A DNA stretch of 59,367 nt from Candidatus Cryptobacteroides excrementipullorum (GTDB lineage Bacteria; Bacteroidota; Bacteroidia; Bacteroidales; UBA932): NCBI GenBank assembly GCA_017695065.1, contig JADILZ010000106.1, forward strand, positions 1-59,367. The letters are read 5' to 3'. This document shows, in pieces, positions 50,599 through 59,367 of the stretch. Position 1 is the first letter of the stretch, and every line of letters starts with the position of its first letter. A model generated the notes under the pieces. The model had not been told where the DNA came from and made no database searches. It saw only the letters and a list, made by a program, of their open reading frames with translations. The translations under genes and the position numbers were made by a program.

Positions 50599-53500
50599 TT
50601 ATTTCTTCAGTCCTGCCTTGGCTGCCTGCCTCTTTTCCATCCATGTGGTGACATCGTACATAATAGGTGTAGCGATGAAGAGGGACGCGTATGTTCCGAC
50701 TGCGATACCGAGAACGAGGGCGACTGCAAGACCTCTGATCACTTCACCTCCGAAGATAGCGATGGCTACCATTACTATGAGGGTTGTCAGTGAAGTGTTC
50801 ATTGTACGCGAAAGGGTACTGTTGAGAGCCTGGTTCGCATTTTCGTAGAGCGGCATCTTAGGATGCAGGTTCTTGTATTCACGGATACGGTCGAATATGA
50901 CCACTGTATCGTTGATGGCATATCCGATGATTGTCAGCACTGCGGCGATGAACGTCTGGTCAACATCGAGGCTGAACGGCAGTATGCCTGAGAACAGTGA
51001 GAAGAAACCGATGACGATGATAGCAGTGTGGGCAAGTCCCATGACGCCGCCGAATCCCCATGTCCATTTCTTGAACCTTATGGCAATATATATGAAGATT
51101 ACGATAAGTGCTATAATCACGGCTATTATCGCATCACGCTTCATGTCGTTGGCGATAGTAGGACCCACCTTGTCGGAACTTATGATACCGTTAGGGTTCT
51201 CGAGAGTTGATGTGAACTCGCTCAGGGTAAGATCTTCTGCGAAGAACCCTTTCAGTGCGTTGTAAAGGATTTCCTCCACTTCTGCATCCACATCTGTGGA
51301 TTCCTGGTCCACCTTGTACTGAGTGGTGATCTTCATCTGGCTTTCACCTCCGAACTGCTTCACCTCTACGGCCGAACCGTAGTTGTCGCTCGGGTCTGCA
51401 GCATCGGCCTTGCTGAAGGCTTCGATAGTGGCTTCCCTCACATCTTCCGTAAGGACAGGCTGGTCAAACCTTACCACAAAGGTACGTCCTCCCGTGAAAT
51501 CCACACCGTAGGTGAATCCCTTTGTGAACATGGAGACAATGCATACCAGAATCACAATCCCGGAAATGGCGTAAGTGTACTTCTTCTTTGCCAGGAAGTT
51601 GACGTGTGTATGCTGGAGAAGGTTTCTTGTGTATTTGTTGTCGAAAGTGATGTTCTTGCCTTTCGCGAGCCTGTCTTCAAATATGAGCCTCGATATGAAG
51701 ATGGACGTGAGTACCGATGTGATGATACCGATGATAAGGGTTGTGGCGAATCCCTGTACAGGGCCGGAACCGAATATGAAGAGAACGACACCGGTAAGTA
51801 TGGTGGTTATCTGTCCGTCTATGATGGCTGAGTAAGCGTTGGAGTAACCGTCAGCGACAGCCTTGCTGAGTCCCTTTCCTGCCCTGAGTTCCTCCTTGAT
51901 ACGTTCGTATATGATGACGTTGGCATCGACCGCCATACCGAGGGTCAGGACGAGACCGGCTATACCAGGAAGCGTAAGTACTGCGCCGAATGACACGAGC
52001 GATCCCAGGAGCAGGAGCACGTTGCACAGGAGCGCGACATCAGCTACGAGGCCTGCACCGTGATAGAACAGGGCCATGTACAGGAGCACGAGCAGGAACG
52101 CTATGGCGAATGAGATGAGGCCGGCGTTGATGGACTCCGATCCGAGTGAAGGACCTACTACCTGTTCCTGTATGATGGTTGCAGGTGCAGGGAGCTTACC
52201 GGACTTCAGCACGTTGGCAAGGTCTTCTGCCTCTTCCAGGTCGAAGTTTCCTGTAATCTGTGAGCTTCCTCCTGTGATTTCAGTATTTACGACCGGGTAT
52301 GAATAAACCATTCCGTCGAGGACGATGGCTATCTGCCTTCCGATATTGTCCTTGGTCATCCTTGCCCAGATGTTGGCGCCTTCCGCGTTCATGGTCATGG
52401 AGACTTCAGGACTTCCGCCCTGTCCGCTGTACTGTACGCGTGCGTCTGTCACCACTCCTCCGTCAAGAGGGGCCTTGCCGTCACGTGATGTGGCTTTGAT
52501 GGCAACGAGCTCGTAAGTGTTGCCGCCAGGGATGAAGGATGATGGCTTGACTGACCAGTGAGCCTTGAACTCGGCCGGGAACAGAGCCTCGATCTGAGGC
52601 ATGTTCAGCCACCTGTTGATCTTTGCTGTATCTGCGTAGTTTGCATATCCTATGCAGGCCCCGTTCGCGAGACGTCCGTTGAACATTGCAGGCTGGAGAG
52701 CTGCGAAAAGAGGGTTCTCCTTTTTGTACTGCTCATATTCTGCAGTGTTCTCTGCCTGGCTCTGTATCTCCTGGGACACGAGTGAATCCACACTTGAAGT
52801 CTCCTCTTCCGGCTCTGCGGCAGCTGTCTGTGCCGGGTCCTCTACGCCTTCCTCTGCCAGAAGCTGGGCAAGGGTGCTGTTGGCTTCCTGGAGGAACGGG
52901 AAAATCTCAGAGTTTTCATAAGTGGCCCAGAACTCGAGTGAAGCCGTACCCTGGAGGAGTTTTCTCACACGCTCCGGCTCCTTGACACCAGGGAGCTCCA
53001 CGAGGATCCTTCCGCTGTTTCCGAGTTTCTGTATGCTCGGCTGTGTCACACCGAAACGGTCTATACGGTTTCTCAGGACGTTGAAGGAGTTTGATATGGC
53101 GCTTTCCGCCTCACCGCGGATCACCTCTATCACCTGGTCGTCAGAGAATTCCGGCTTGATCTTGTCGCGCATCTCGTAGGTACCGAAGATCTGGGCGAGC
53201 CTCTGCCCGTTCCCGACCTCTTTCCATGCCTCTGCAAAAAGAGTTATGAAATCACCGCTTGAGGTCACGGTACGCTGGTCCGCGAGGTCGAGTGCCTTGG
53301 CGAATTCCGGAGAAGGGTTGTTGTCGGCCAATGCTTTCACCAGATCCTTGAGCTGGACCTGGAGCATCACGTTCATACCTCCTTTCAAGTCAAGTCCGAG
53401 ATTGATTTCCTTTGATTTGACATCTTTGTAAGTATAGCCGAAGTAGATCTTCTCTGAAGAGACAGAGTCCAGATACCATCTGTTGTTCTCTTTCCTGATT

Positions 53501-53697
53501 GAGTCGAGGTAGAAAGCTTTGTCTGCTTCGGATACTTTGCTGAATGCGGCTGAATTCTCATAGGCCAGCACTGCTTTGTCGGCATACTTTGCAGCCTTGT
53601 TCTCCTGGATTCTGGTGACAAGGGTGAAAGAAAGCTGCCAGAGACAAACCAGGGCCAGGACTATGGCCACAAATCTGATTGCACCTTTACTTTGCAT
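50599..53697 (-). CDS. secDF: Fused protein translocase subunit SecDF
   Basis: 1032 aa from the chosen start (MQSKGAIRFVAIVLALVC). The SecD half has GLDLKGGMNVMLQV and the periplasmic P1 domain, then the first six-helix block with LTLGMAVDANVIIYERIKEE. The SecF half begins about residue 700 with GVDFTGGRTFVVRF and ends with the second helix block (YAINDTVVIFDRIREY and SRTMNTSLTTLIV). It uses the proton gradient to pull exported proteins through SecYEG. The fusion is typical of Bacteroidetes. A Glu/Pro/Ala-rich insertion of about 40 residues lies in the P1 region (around 300-340). Confidence 0.97.
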   Translation of the reverse strand: MQSKGAIRFVAIVLALVCLWQLSFTLVTRIQENKAAKYADKAVLAYENSAAFSKVSEADKAFYLDSIRKENNRWYLDSVSSEKIYFGYTYKDVKSKEINLGLDLKGGMNVMLQVQLKDLVKALADNNPSPEFAKALDLADQRTVTSSGDFITLFAEAWKEVGNGQRLAQIFGTYEMRDKIKPEFSDDQVIEVIRGEAESAISNSFNVLRNRIDRFGVTQPSIQKLGNSGRILVELPGVKEPERVRKLLQGTASLEFWATYENSEIFPFLQEANSTLAQLLAEEGVEDPAQTAAAEPEEETSSVDSLVSQEIQSQAENTAEYEQYKKENPLFAALQPAMFNGRLANGACIGYANYADTAKINRWLNMPQIEALFPAEFKAHWSVKPSSFIPGGNTYELVAIKATSRDGKAPLDGGVVTDARVQYSGQGGSPEVSMTMNAEGANIWARMTKDNIGRQIAIVLDGMVYSYPVVNTEITGGSSQITGNFDLEEAEDLANVLKSGKLPAPATIIQEQVVGPSLGSESINAGLISFAIAFLLVLLYMALFYHGAGLVADVALLCNVLLLLGSLVSFGAVLTLPGIAGLVLTLGMAVDANVIIYERIKEELRAGKGLSKAVADGYSNAYSAIIDGQITTILTGVVLFIFGSGPVQGFATTLIIGIITSVLTSIFISRLIFEDRLAKGKNITFDNKYTRNLLQHTHVNFLAKKKYTYAISGIVILVCIVSMFTKGFTYGVDFTGGRTFVVRFDQPVLTEDVREATIEAFSKADAADPSDNYGSAVEVKQFGGESQMKITTQYKVDQESTDVDAEVEEILYNALKGFFAEDLTLSEFTSTLENPNGIISSDKVGPTIANDMKRDAIIAVIIALIVIFIYIAIRFKKWTWGFGGVMGLAHTAIIVIGFFSLFSGILPFSLDVDQTFIAAVLTIIGYAINDTVVIFDRIREYKNLHPKMPLYENANQALNSTLSRTMNTSLTTLIVMVAIAIFGGEVIRGLAVALVLGIAVGTYASLFIATPIMYDVTTWMEKRQAAKAGLKK

Positions 53698-53785
53698 AGT
53701 TGTTTTATAGTTTATTGATTGTTTTTCGTAAACCAATCCGGCTCGGGCATGGCTATCCCTTCGGGGCCGGCCCGAAAATAGGGCA

Positions 53786-53793
53786 CAAATTTA
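53786..53793 (-). promoter_or_regulatory. Promoter of secDF
   Basis: The minus strand reads TAAATTTG, matching TAnnTTTG, 88 bp before the ATG. The leader contains a GC-rich self-complementary stretch (CGGGCCGGCCCCG). Confidence 0.5.
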
Positions 53794-53835
53794 CTGTTTT
53801 TTTTCTTATTAACACACTTTATGTAAAGTATTTCG

Positions 53836-53843
53836 TATTTTTG
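53836..53843 (+). promoter_or_regulatory. Promoter of the PD40/SPOR protein gene
   Basis: TATTTTTG matches TAnnTTTG, 23 bp before the ATG at 53867. It is divergent from the secDF promoter. Confidence 0.55.
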
Positions 53844-53866
53844 CGTGAAAAGGCTGTGGAAAAATA

Positions 53867-55804
53867 ATGGGAAAACATATATTTTTTTTGACTATCCTTA
53901 CTGCAGGACTGAGTGTCTGCGGTGTGCTGACCTGCCCGCATGTCGCGGCAGGACAGGATGTTGACAGTTTGGATGTCCGGATGCGCCCGGCAGATACGGA
54001 ATCTGCCCTGAGGCTGTCCGGAGAAGCTGATTCGCTGAGGCTGGAATACAGGTTTTCGGATGCCCTGCAGCGCTATTCGGAAGCTGTGGCTCTGCTACGG
54101 GATACGTCGTGCCTGCTTTCCCGCTCGGATTCGGCAGTGCTGGAAATGATTGAGACAAGACGCCTGATGGCCGAGAACGGGCTGGCTATGAAGGACTATG
54201 TCAGCAGTCCGGAAGTGGTGGCCAGGCATACATTCTCCTCAAAGGACTTCTACCTTTACTATCCGATGAAGGACAAAAGCTGGAGACCTGTCCCCAACCA
54301 GCTTGACAGCATCCAGGGCCATGAATACGTGAACGCGACATATATCCCTGACGGGGTTTCTGACATATACTTTTCCGCAGTGGACCCCGGAGGCGCGAGA
54401 AACATATACCATACGGTGCTGAACGACACCATCTGGTCCGCACCGGTCCTCCTGGACGAAAGCCTCACATCCTCCGGTGATGAGATTTTCCCTGTCTTTT
54501 CCGTGGATGGAAGGACTCTGTATTTTTCATCGTCAGGACTTTACGGGTCAGGAGGCTATGACCTTTACAAGACTGTGCGGGACCCGTCTTCCGGTACATG
54601 GAGCGTGCCGGAGAACCTCGGTTTCCCATATTCCTCCCCTTATGACGACCTTTTGTACTACAACACCCCTGACGGGAAATACACTATCTTCGCCTCCGAC
54701 AGAGGATGCTCCGGGGACAGTGTGACAGTCTATGTGCTGGAGTACGACAGCATGCCTGTCCGGCACAGTGTGGATGATCCGGAGGAACTTGAGAGGATAG
54801 CTGCCCTCGTGCCGTCGGACGACCCTTCCGGGATGGACACGGGGTCGCCTGTCCGTGACGAGGTGGAGGAAAGCCCTGACATAGCCCGCTACAGGGCCAA
54901 GATGGAAGAAATCCGTATCATACGTGACTCTATAGCCGCCTACGGTCAGGCTCTTGAGGAATACAGGGCCAGGCTTGCCGAGGATCCTGATTCCGGCGAG
55001 AAGGAGGCTGTGACACGTGAGATACTTAAAAGGGAGGGCAGGCTGCCTGTCCTCCAGGATTCTCTGGAGAGGGCTTCGGCCAGCCTGCAGAAGATAGAGA
55101 TGGAATTCCTCTTCAGCGGTGTGGTGATAGACCCTGACAAGGTGATGGCCCAGGCTGACAGGGAGATGGTGGGCGCGTCCGCCAACTATGTATTCTCCCG
55201 CCTTTCCCCGGGTGAGCCTGTGGAAATGAAGGTCGCCAGGCCGGACCCCGGTTTCGACTATTCTTTCATGATACTTCCTGAAGGACGTTTCGCGGAAGAC
55301 AACGAGATACCGGACGGGATTGTCTATCAGATCCAGATATTCCTCCTGTCCAGGCCAGCCACGGTATCGCAGATAAAGGGGCTGAGTCCAGTGTTCCATG
55401 AAAAGACCTCCAACGGAAACTACATATACAGGGCCGGACTTTTCCGCACTTACAATGACGTCCTGTCCAGCCTGAACAAGGTGAAGAAACTCGGCTTCAA
55501 GTCCGCGTTCATAGTGGCGTTCAATGACGGCAGGCAGGTTTCCGTCCAGCAGGCACGCACTGCCGAGGCCAGCGTCAAGTCCGCATACCAGGTGCGCATA
55601 GTCTCCTCGGGAGACAGTCTCCCGGAACTCACCATAACGGCCATCCGGCAGGTCACCGACCGGGATATAGCCAGGGTGTCTGAGGACGGGAGGACTGTAT
55701 TCATCGTCGGGCCGATAGAGGACGAGGTGACGGCTAACAAGCTGGAGTCTATGGTGAGAATCACCGGCGTTGAGGATACGGAGGTTGTAAAAATTGGAAA
55801 TTGA
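53867..55804 (+). CDS. Exported PD40 beta-propeller and SPOR-like cell-envelope protein
   Basis: 645 aa. A signal peptide (IFFLTILTAGLSVCGVLTC) is followed by a short helical region (about 45-105) and PD40/TolB-like propeller blades. Their typical repeats are visible in DEIFPVFSVDGRTLYFSSSG and YGSGGYDLYKTV (about 150-310). A coiled coil follows (about 345-425). The C-terminus holds a likely SPOR fold (YQIQIFLLSRP...YIYRAGLFRTYNDV, about 475-560) and a second similar segment (YQVRIVSSGDSL to the end). SPOR domains bind denuded peptidoglycan, and PD40 proteins of this kind are often OmpA-linked in Bacteroidetes. No OmpA domain is present. Confidence 0.75.
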   Translation: MGKHIFFLTILTAGLSVCGVLTCPHVAAGQDVDSLDVRMRPADTESALRLSGEADSLRLEYRFSDALQRYSEAVALLRDTSCLLSRSDSAVLEMIETRRLMAENGLAMKDYVSSPEVVARHTFSSKDFYLYYPMKDKSWRPVPNQLDSIQGHEYVNATYIPDGVSDIYFSAVDPGGARNIYHTVLNDTIWSAPVLLDESLTSSGDEIFPVFSVDGRTLYFSSSGLYGSGGYDLYKTVRDPSSGTWSVPENLGFPYSSPYDDLLYYNTPDGKYTIFASDRGCSGDSVTVYVLEYDSMPVRHSVDDPEELERIAALVPSDDPSGMDTGSPVRDEVEESPDIARYRAKMEEIRIIRDSIAAYGQALEEYRARLAEDPDSGEKEAVTREILKREGRLPVLQDSLERASASLQKIEMEFLFSGVVIDPDKVMAQADREMVGASANYVFSRLSPGEPVEMKVARPDPGFDYSFMILPEGRFAEDNEIPDGIVYQIQIFLLSRPATVSQIKGLSPVFHEKTSNGNYIYRAGLFRTYNDVLSSLNKVKKLGFKSAFIVAFNDGRQVSVQQARTAEASVKSAYQVRIVSSGDSLPELTITAIRQVTDRDIARVSEDGRTVFIVGPIEDEVTANKLESMVRITGVEDTEVVKIGN

Positions 55805-55816
55805 GCGACAAAAGCA

Positions 55817-55824
55817 TATTTTTG
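55817..55824 (+). promoter_or_regulatory. Promoter of nfeD-floA
   Basis: TATTTTTG matches TAnnTTTG. It starts 13 bp after the PD40 gene and lies 35 bp before the NfeD ATG. Confidence 0.5.
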
Positions 55825-55858
55825 TATAGCGACTACTGAAACTAATCATGATATTATT

Positions 55859-56329
55859 ATGGCATTCATTATCGTATTGACCATTGTGGGGCTTGTCCTC
55901 ATCCTGTCCGAGATTTTCCTCATACCGGGAGTCGGGGTGGCAGGAGTCCTTGGTGTGCTTGCTCTCGGTGGCGCATGCTATTATGTGTTCTATGAATTCG
56001 GCGTAGTGGCCGGAATCATCTTTACCGCCGCAATCGTGACTGTTCTTATCGGGCTGGTCATCTATACCATCAAGACAAAGACATGGAAAAAGCTGGCGCT
56101 TAATACAAAGATTGACTCCAAGGCCCAGGATTCCGGTGAGGAAAGCCTCTCGGTAGGGGATACCGGCAAGGCAGTGACCCGTCTTGCTCCTATAGGTATG
56201 GCCCGCATAAACGGCAAAAGCTACGAGGTCAAGTCCCTTGAAGGGATGCTTGATGCCGGGACTGAGATAGAGGTGGTGCTTTTCGAGGACAACAAGATCT
56301 ATGTGAAGCAGGTGTCTGCCGATTTCTGA
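55859..56329 (+). CDS. NfeD-like membrane protein
   Basis: 156 aa. Two or three membrane helices occupy residues 1-75 (LTIVGLVLILSEIFLIPG and following), and a C-terminal OB-fold domain (about 95-156) contains GDTGKAVTRLAPIGMARING followed by KSYEV. This is the short, protease-free NfeD type that accompanies flotillin-like proteins and is thought to act with them in membrane microdomain organisation. The floA gene follows after 39 bp, matching the usual pairing. Confidence 0.92.
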   Translation: MAFIIVLTIVGLVLILSEIFLIPGVGVAGVLGVLALGGACYYVFYEFGVVAGIIFTAAIVTVLIGLVIYTIKTKTWKKLALNTKIDSKAQDSGEESLSVGDTGKAVTRLAPIGMARINGKSYEVKSLEGMLDAGTEIEVVLFEDNKIYVKQVSADF

Positions 56330-56368
56330 CCTGCGCATTCTTCTGCTGGAAAACAACAATTAAAAAAT

Positions 56369-57325
56369 ATGACTGAAATGACAATGATCGTAGTGTGGGC
56401 GGCCGTGGCAATTGTCGGCCTCCTGATTTTCCTGTGGTTCTTCCCCGTGGCCCTTTGGTTCCAGGCCCTTATATCGGGGGTGAAGATTTCTCTTCTGCAG
56501 CTTGTGCTCATGCGATGGAGGAAAGTCCCTCCGGGGACAATCGTAATGGCGATGGTGACCGGTACCAAGGCAGGGCTGAAGCTTGATGCCAACGAACTTG
56601 AGGCGCATTATCTCGCCAAGGGGCATGTCCCTAATGTGGTCAATGCGCTGATTTCGGCCGACAAGGCAAATATCGCCCTTGATTTCAAGATGGCGGCTGC
56701 CATCGACCTTGCGGGCCGCGATGTGTTCGAGGCCGTGCAGATGTCCGTGAATCCGAAGGTCATCAACACTCCTCCTGTGACGGCTGTGGCCAAGGACGGT
56801 ATCCAGTTGATTACCAAGGCCAGAGTCACTGTGCGGGCCAATATCAAGCAGCTGGTTGGAGGTGCCGGTGAGGAGACTGTCCTCGCGAGAGTCGGAGAGG
56901 GCATCGTGTCCAGCATCGGTGCATCCGAGAGCCACAAGGCTGTGCTGGAGCATCCGGACTCCATATCAAAGGTCGTGCTCAACAAGGGCCTTGATGCCGG
57001 TACTGCCTTTGAAATCCTGTCCATAGATATCGCTGACATCGACATAGGGAAGAATATCGGAGCCGTCCTGCAGATGGACCAGGCTGAGGCTGACAAGAAT
57101 ATTGCCCAGGCACGTGCCGAGGAGCGCCGTGCCATGGCTGTCGCCCTGGAGCAGGAGATGAAGGCCAAGGCGCAGGAGGCCCGAGCGAGAGTCATCGAGG
57201 CAGAGACCCAGATTCCTCTTGCTATGGCCGAGGCGTTCCGCAGCGGCAATCTCGGTGTGATGGACTATTACCGTATAAAGAACATCCAGGCCGATACTGA
57301 CATGCGGGAGAACATCGCCAAGTGA
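56369..57325 (+). CDS. floA: Flotillin-like protein FloA
   Basis: 318 aa. A hydrophobic N-terminal segment (about 8-30) anchors it from the cytoplasmic side. The SPFH-like domain includes [20 protein letters not shown] and [20 protein letters not shown]. The C-terminal Ala/Glu-rich coiled coil carries repeats such as [20 protein letters not shown]. FloA forms membrane assemblies that support lipid domain organisation and membrane protein complexes. The length and sequence fit the UPF0365 family closely. It lies immediately downstream of NfeD. Confidence 0.95.
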   Translation: MTEMTMIVVWAAVAIVGLLIFLWFFPVALWFQALISGVKISLLQLVLMRWRKVPPGTIVMAMVTGTKAGLKLDANELEAHYLAKGHVPNVVNALISADKANIALDFKMAAAIDLAGRDVFEAVQMSVNPKVINTPPVTAVAKDGIQLITKARVTVRANIKQLVGGAGEETVLARVGEGIVSSIGASESHKAVLEHPDSISKVVLNKGLDAGTAFEILSIDIADIDIGKNIGAVLQMDQAEADKNIAQARAEERRAMAVALEQEMKAKAQEARARVIEAETQIPLAMAEAFRSGNLGVMDYYRIKNIQADTDMRENIAK

Positions 57326-57336
57326 CGTGACAGGAC

Positions 57337-58908
57337 ATGAAGAGGCAATACATAGCGCTCACGCTGCTTTCTCCTGTAGCGTGCGGTCTGGCCAAAGGGA
57401 CTGAGGCCACCGGGAAAAAGTCTGAGGCAGGGAACCGTGAACTCCCGAATGTGATAATCATCTATGCCGATGACCTCGGCTACGGGGACCTTCAGTGCTA
57501 CGGTGCAAGGAATGTACAGACTCCCAATGTGGACAGGCTCGCCAGCGAGGGAATCCGGTTTACCAACGCCCATGCCGTTGCGGCAACAAGCACCCCTTCC
57601 CGGTACTCCCTGCTGACCGGGGAGTACGCCTGGAGGCGTCCGGGAACCGATGTGGCCGCTGGCAACGCGGCCATGATAATCAAGCCCGGACAGTTCACCA
57701 TGGCAGACATGTTCAAGAGTGCAGGCTATGCCACGGCGGCCATCGGGAAGTGGCATCTCGGTCTCGGTGACAAGACAGGGGAGCAGGACTGGAACGCTCC
57801 TCTTCCTGCGGCTCTGGGTGATCTCGGCTTTGACTACCATTATATAATGGCGGCTACGGCTGACCGTGTGCCGTGTGTCTTCATAGAGAACGGGATGGTG
57901 GCGGACTATGACCCGTCGGCTCCGATAGAAGTGAGCTACCAGAAGAATTTTCCAGGTGAGCCTACCGGAAAGGACAACCCGGAGCTGCTTTACAACCTCA
58001 GGCCGAGCCATGGTCATGATATGTCCATTGTAAACGGTATCAGCAGGATAGGATATATGAAAGGCGGAGGAAAAGCCTTGTGGAAGGATGAGAACATAGC
58101 CGACTCTATCGTGGTGCATGCCGTGGATTTCATCAGGGAGCACAAAGACAGGCCTTTTTTCATGTATTTTGCCACCAATGACATCCATGTCCCGCGCTTT
58201 CCTCACGAGCGTTTCCGTGGAAAGAACCTTATGGGACTCAGGGGAGACGCGATAGTGCAATTTGACTGGAGCGTGGGCCGGATTCTCGATGCGTTGGACC
58301 GCTTCGGGCTTGCCGAGAACACGCTGGTCATTCTTTCGAGCGACAACGGGCCTGTGGTCGATGACGGTTATGATGACCGTGCTGAAGAGCTTCTCGGCGG
58401 GCACAGTCCTTCAGGTCCGTGGAGAGGGAACAAGTACAGTGCTTTCGAGGGTGGTACCGCAGTCCCTGCGATTGTACGCTGGCCGGCCGGGATAAAGAAG
58501 ACAGGGGACTCAGATATCCTCATGTCCCAGATTGACTGGATGGCTTCACTTGGCAGTCTGATAGGTGCACGTATCCCGAAGGGGAGTGCCCCGGACAGCT
58601 GGAACCGACTTGGGAACCTGCTCGGGACCGATGACTCCGACCGCCCGTGGGTAGTGGAGTTCTCTTCCAACCATGTGCTTTCCGTCAGGACGAAAGAGTG
58701 GAAGTACATAGAGCCGAATGACGGGCCTGCCATGATAACGTGGGGTCCGAAAATCGAAACAGGGAACAGCAGTGTCCCGCAACTGTATGAAATGTCTGAG
58801 GTGGACGAGAAAGAGAATGTATCTTCCGAATACCCGGAAAAACTTTTCGAACTCCAGACTCTGCTGAGAAAAGTCGTCAGGGACGGCAGCCAGAAAAGTT
58901 TTGAGTGA
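57337..58908 (+). CDS. Serine-type arylsulfatase family protein (S1)
   Basis: 523 aa. The N-terminus is hydrophobic with a possible lipobox (LSPVAC), so a periplasmic or surface location is likely. Metal-binding acidic residues are D45 and D46 (IIYADDLGYGDLQ). The modified residue is S85 in STPSRYSLLTG, a serine-type formylglycine site. Other landmarks are KWHLG and SSDNGP. Serine-type sites are matured by anaerobic radical SAM sulfatase maturases, not by FGE. No such maturase is in the window. It begins 11 bp after floA, so the two may be co-transcribed. Substrate specificity, probably a sulfated glycan, cannot be read from sequence. Confidence 0.93.
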   Translation: MKRQYIALTLLSPVACGLAKGTEATGKKSEAGNRELPNVIIIYADDLGYGDLQCYGARNVQTPNVDRLASEGIRFTNAHAVAATSTPSRYSLLTGEYAWRRPGTDVAAGNAAMIIKPGQFTMADMFKSAGYATAAIGKWHLGLGDKTGEQDWNAPLPAALGDLGFDYHYIMAATADRVPCVFIENGMVADYDPSAPIEVSYQKNFPGEPTGKDNPELLYNLRPSHGHDMSIVNGISRIGYMKGGGKALWKDENIADSIVVHAVDFIREHKDRPFFMYFATNDIHVPRFPHERFRGKNLMGLRGDAIVQFDWSVGRILDALDRFGLAENTLVILSSDNGPVVDDGYDDRAEELLGGHSPSGPWRGNKYSAFEGGTAVPAIVRWPAGIKKTGDSDILMSQIDWMASLGSLIGARIPKGSAPDSWNRLGNLLGTDDSDRPWVVEFSSNHVLSVRTKEWKYIEPNDGPAMITWGPKIETGNSSVPQLYEMSEVDEKENVSSEYPEKLFELQTLLRKVVRDGSQKSFE

Positions 58909-58923
58909 CAAAAGCCAATTTTA

Positions 58924-58955
58924 TTTGGTGGTGTAGAAGATTTGAGTTACCTTTG
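58924..58955 (+). promoter_or_regulatory. Promoter of tRNA-Ser
   Basis: TTTG at 58924-58927 and TACCTTTG at 58948-58955 are separated by 20 bp, fitting the Bacteroidetes -33/-7 pattern. The mature tRNA starts 70 bp downstream, leaving a 5' leader to be removed by RNase P. Confidence 0.65.
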
Positions 58956-59025
58956 TCATCCCGATTTTCAAAGTCGGACTGTTCCGGTTCTGCCTTGTCA
59001 GTCGGGAGCCTGCAGAAGGGTGACT

Positions 59026-59113
59026 GGTGAGATGGGTGAGTGGCTGAAACCAGCAGTTTGCTAAACTGCCGTACGGGATTACCGTACCGGGGGTTCGAAT
59101 CCCCCTCTCACCG
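59026..59113 (+). tRNA. tRNA-Ser(GCU)
   Basis: 88 nt. The acceptor stem GGTGAGA pairs with TCTCACC, followed by discriminator G. The anticodon arm CAGTTTGCTAAACTG gives anticodon GCU, for serine AGU/AGC codons. The variable arm is long (GTACGGGATTACCGTAC), as in serine tRNAs, and the T arm GGGGGTTCGAATCCCCC is perfect. CCA is not encoded. Confidence 0.97.
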
Positions 59114-59117
59114 CTGA

Positions 59118-59165
59118 AAGAGGTATAAGAAAGTGAAATTCATTTCTTATACCTCTTCTCTTTTG
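59118..59165 (+). terminator. Terminator of tRNA-Ser
   Basis: AAGAGGTATAAGAAA at 59118-59132 pairs perfectly with TTTCTTATACCTCTT at 59143-59157, a 15-bp stem with a 10-nt loop, followed by CTCTTTTG. Confidence 0.92.
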
Positions 59166-59322
59166 TTAAATAACGTGAATTCGATGAATTTAATTCATTA
59201 AATTACATCGAATTACCTCTTTTAGGAGCAGGTCCCCCGGCGAGGGGGAAGGAAGGGGGCGGCGCCACTTAATAAGGGGCTGTCACCGTCAGGTGACTGG
59301 GGTTTAGACAGACAGGATTTCT
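59164..59322. repeat. Copy 3 of the dispersed mosaic repeat
   Basis: Reading left to right this matches the reverse complement of 5079 back to about 4935: the AT palindrome, the GGCGAGGGGGAAGGAAGGGGG block and the AATAAGGGGCTGTCAC module. It then continues into TGACTGGGGTTTAGACAGAC, identical to window bases 1-27. One internal segment present at 4985-5028 is shorter here. The last 45 bases after 59322 are unique within the window and hold no recognisable feature. Confidence 0.88.
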
Positions 59323-59367
59323 TCCAGATAATCACCCATTATTTTCTTCTGTATATGGGTGTCTCAG

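Noticed and set aside
54548..56359. Minus-strand reading frame of about 600 codons across the PD40 and NfeD genes
   Set aside because: It runs antisense through two supported genes with their own promoters and signal or membrane segments. The product is rich in His and Arg with no family pattern.
59164..59322. Terminal repeat as a CRISPR array or a tRNA-borne attachment site
   Set aside because: There are no regularly spaced direct repeats, and the repeat does not copy the 3' end of tRNA-Ser. No integrase gene is nearby.
1..59367. The window as a complete circular replicon
   Set aside because: Bases 1-27 match 59296-59322, but the sequence after 59322 differs from the sequence after base 27, and both ends lie in a dispersed repeat. 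The gene content is chromosomal housekeeping.

Overview
The window looks like chromosomal DNA of an anaerobic gut-type member of the Bacteroidales, GC a little above 50 percent. The evidence is the gene set: a fused SecDF, an EF-G2 paralogue, a dipeptidyl peptidase of family S46, DUF4492 in front of cytochrome bd, class III NrdD/NrdG, Stealth proteins, a serine-type sulfatase and a FloA/NfeD pair. Many genes are also preceded by the Bacteroidetes -7 promoter box TAnnTTTG. I cannot name the genus from sequence alone. Both window ends lie in the same dispersed repeat family, so the window is probably an assembly contig broken at repeats. I see no phage, plasmid, insertion-sequence or CRISPR genes.

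Layout. 1-5079: a housekeeping block on the minus strand (mrp, thyA, a membrane-anchored TPR/HTH regulator, a small outer-membrane protein) bounded by inverted copies of an 88-89 bp element; a mosaic repeat fills 4757-5079. 5071-11240: DPP7-like peptidase, rnhB, an XRE regulator, a small conserved protein, and an EF-G2 lacking the usual GTPase residues. 11252-16054: a surface-glycan block with two glycosyltransferase-like genes facing two tandem Stealth genes and a lipid A-type acyltransferase. 16043-26444: porin, folA, comM, mlaE-mlaF, an ECF sigma factor with an anti-sigma/beta-barrel partner, a TPR protein and an EnvC-like protein. 26566-36171: an unusual SDR with a C-terminal zinc-finger-like tail, nrdG-nrdD, a phosphopantetheinyl transferase, ftsH, mdh and a ThiL-like protein lacking key motifs. 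36387-40697: tpx, DUF4492, cydA, cydB and a secreted phosphodiesterase-like protein.

The most unusual region is 40740-46657. One compact run encodes a NrfH-like tetraheme cytochrome c fused to a SUMF1/FGE-fold domain, an exported Gfo/Idh/MocA oxidoreductase, a Tat-exported TIM-barrel sugar isomerase/epimerase-like protein, and the two cytochrome c maturation proteins ResB and CcsA. No nitrite reductase is present. The fusion is the only c-type cytochrome in the window, and the SUMF1 domain lacks the two catalytic cysteines of true formylglycine-generating enzymes. I infer a periplasmic sugar-redox module linked to the quinone pool.

46665-59367: dnaE and fused secDF on the minus strand, then on the plus strand a PD40/SPOR cell-envelope protein, NfeD, FloA, a sulfatase, tRNA-Ser(GCU) with a strong terminator, and the terminal repeat. 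Two long structured leaders (upstream of nrdD and of the phosphopantetheinyl transferase gene), two apparently leaderless genes (rnhB, folA) and a palindrome abutting the dnaE -7 box are the main non-coding features of interest.
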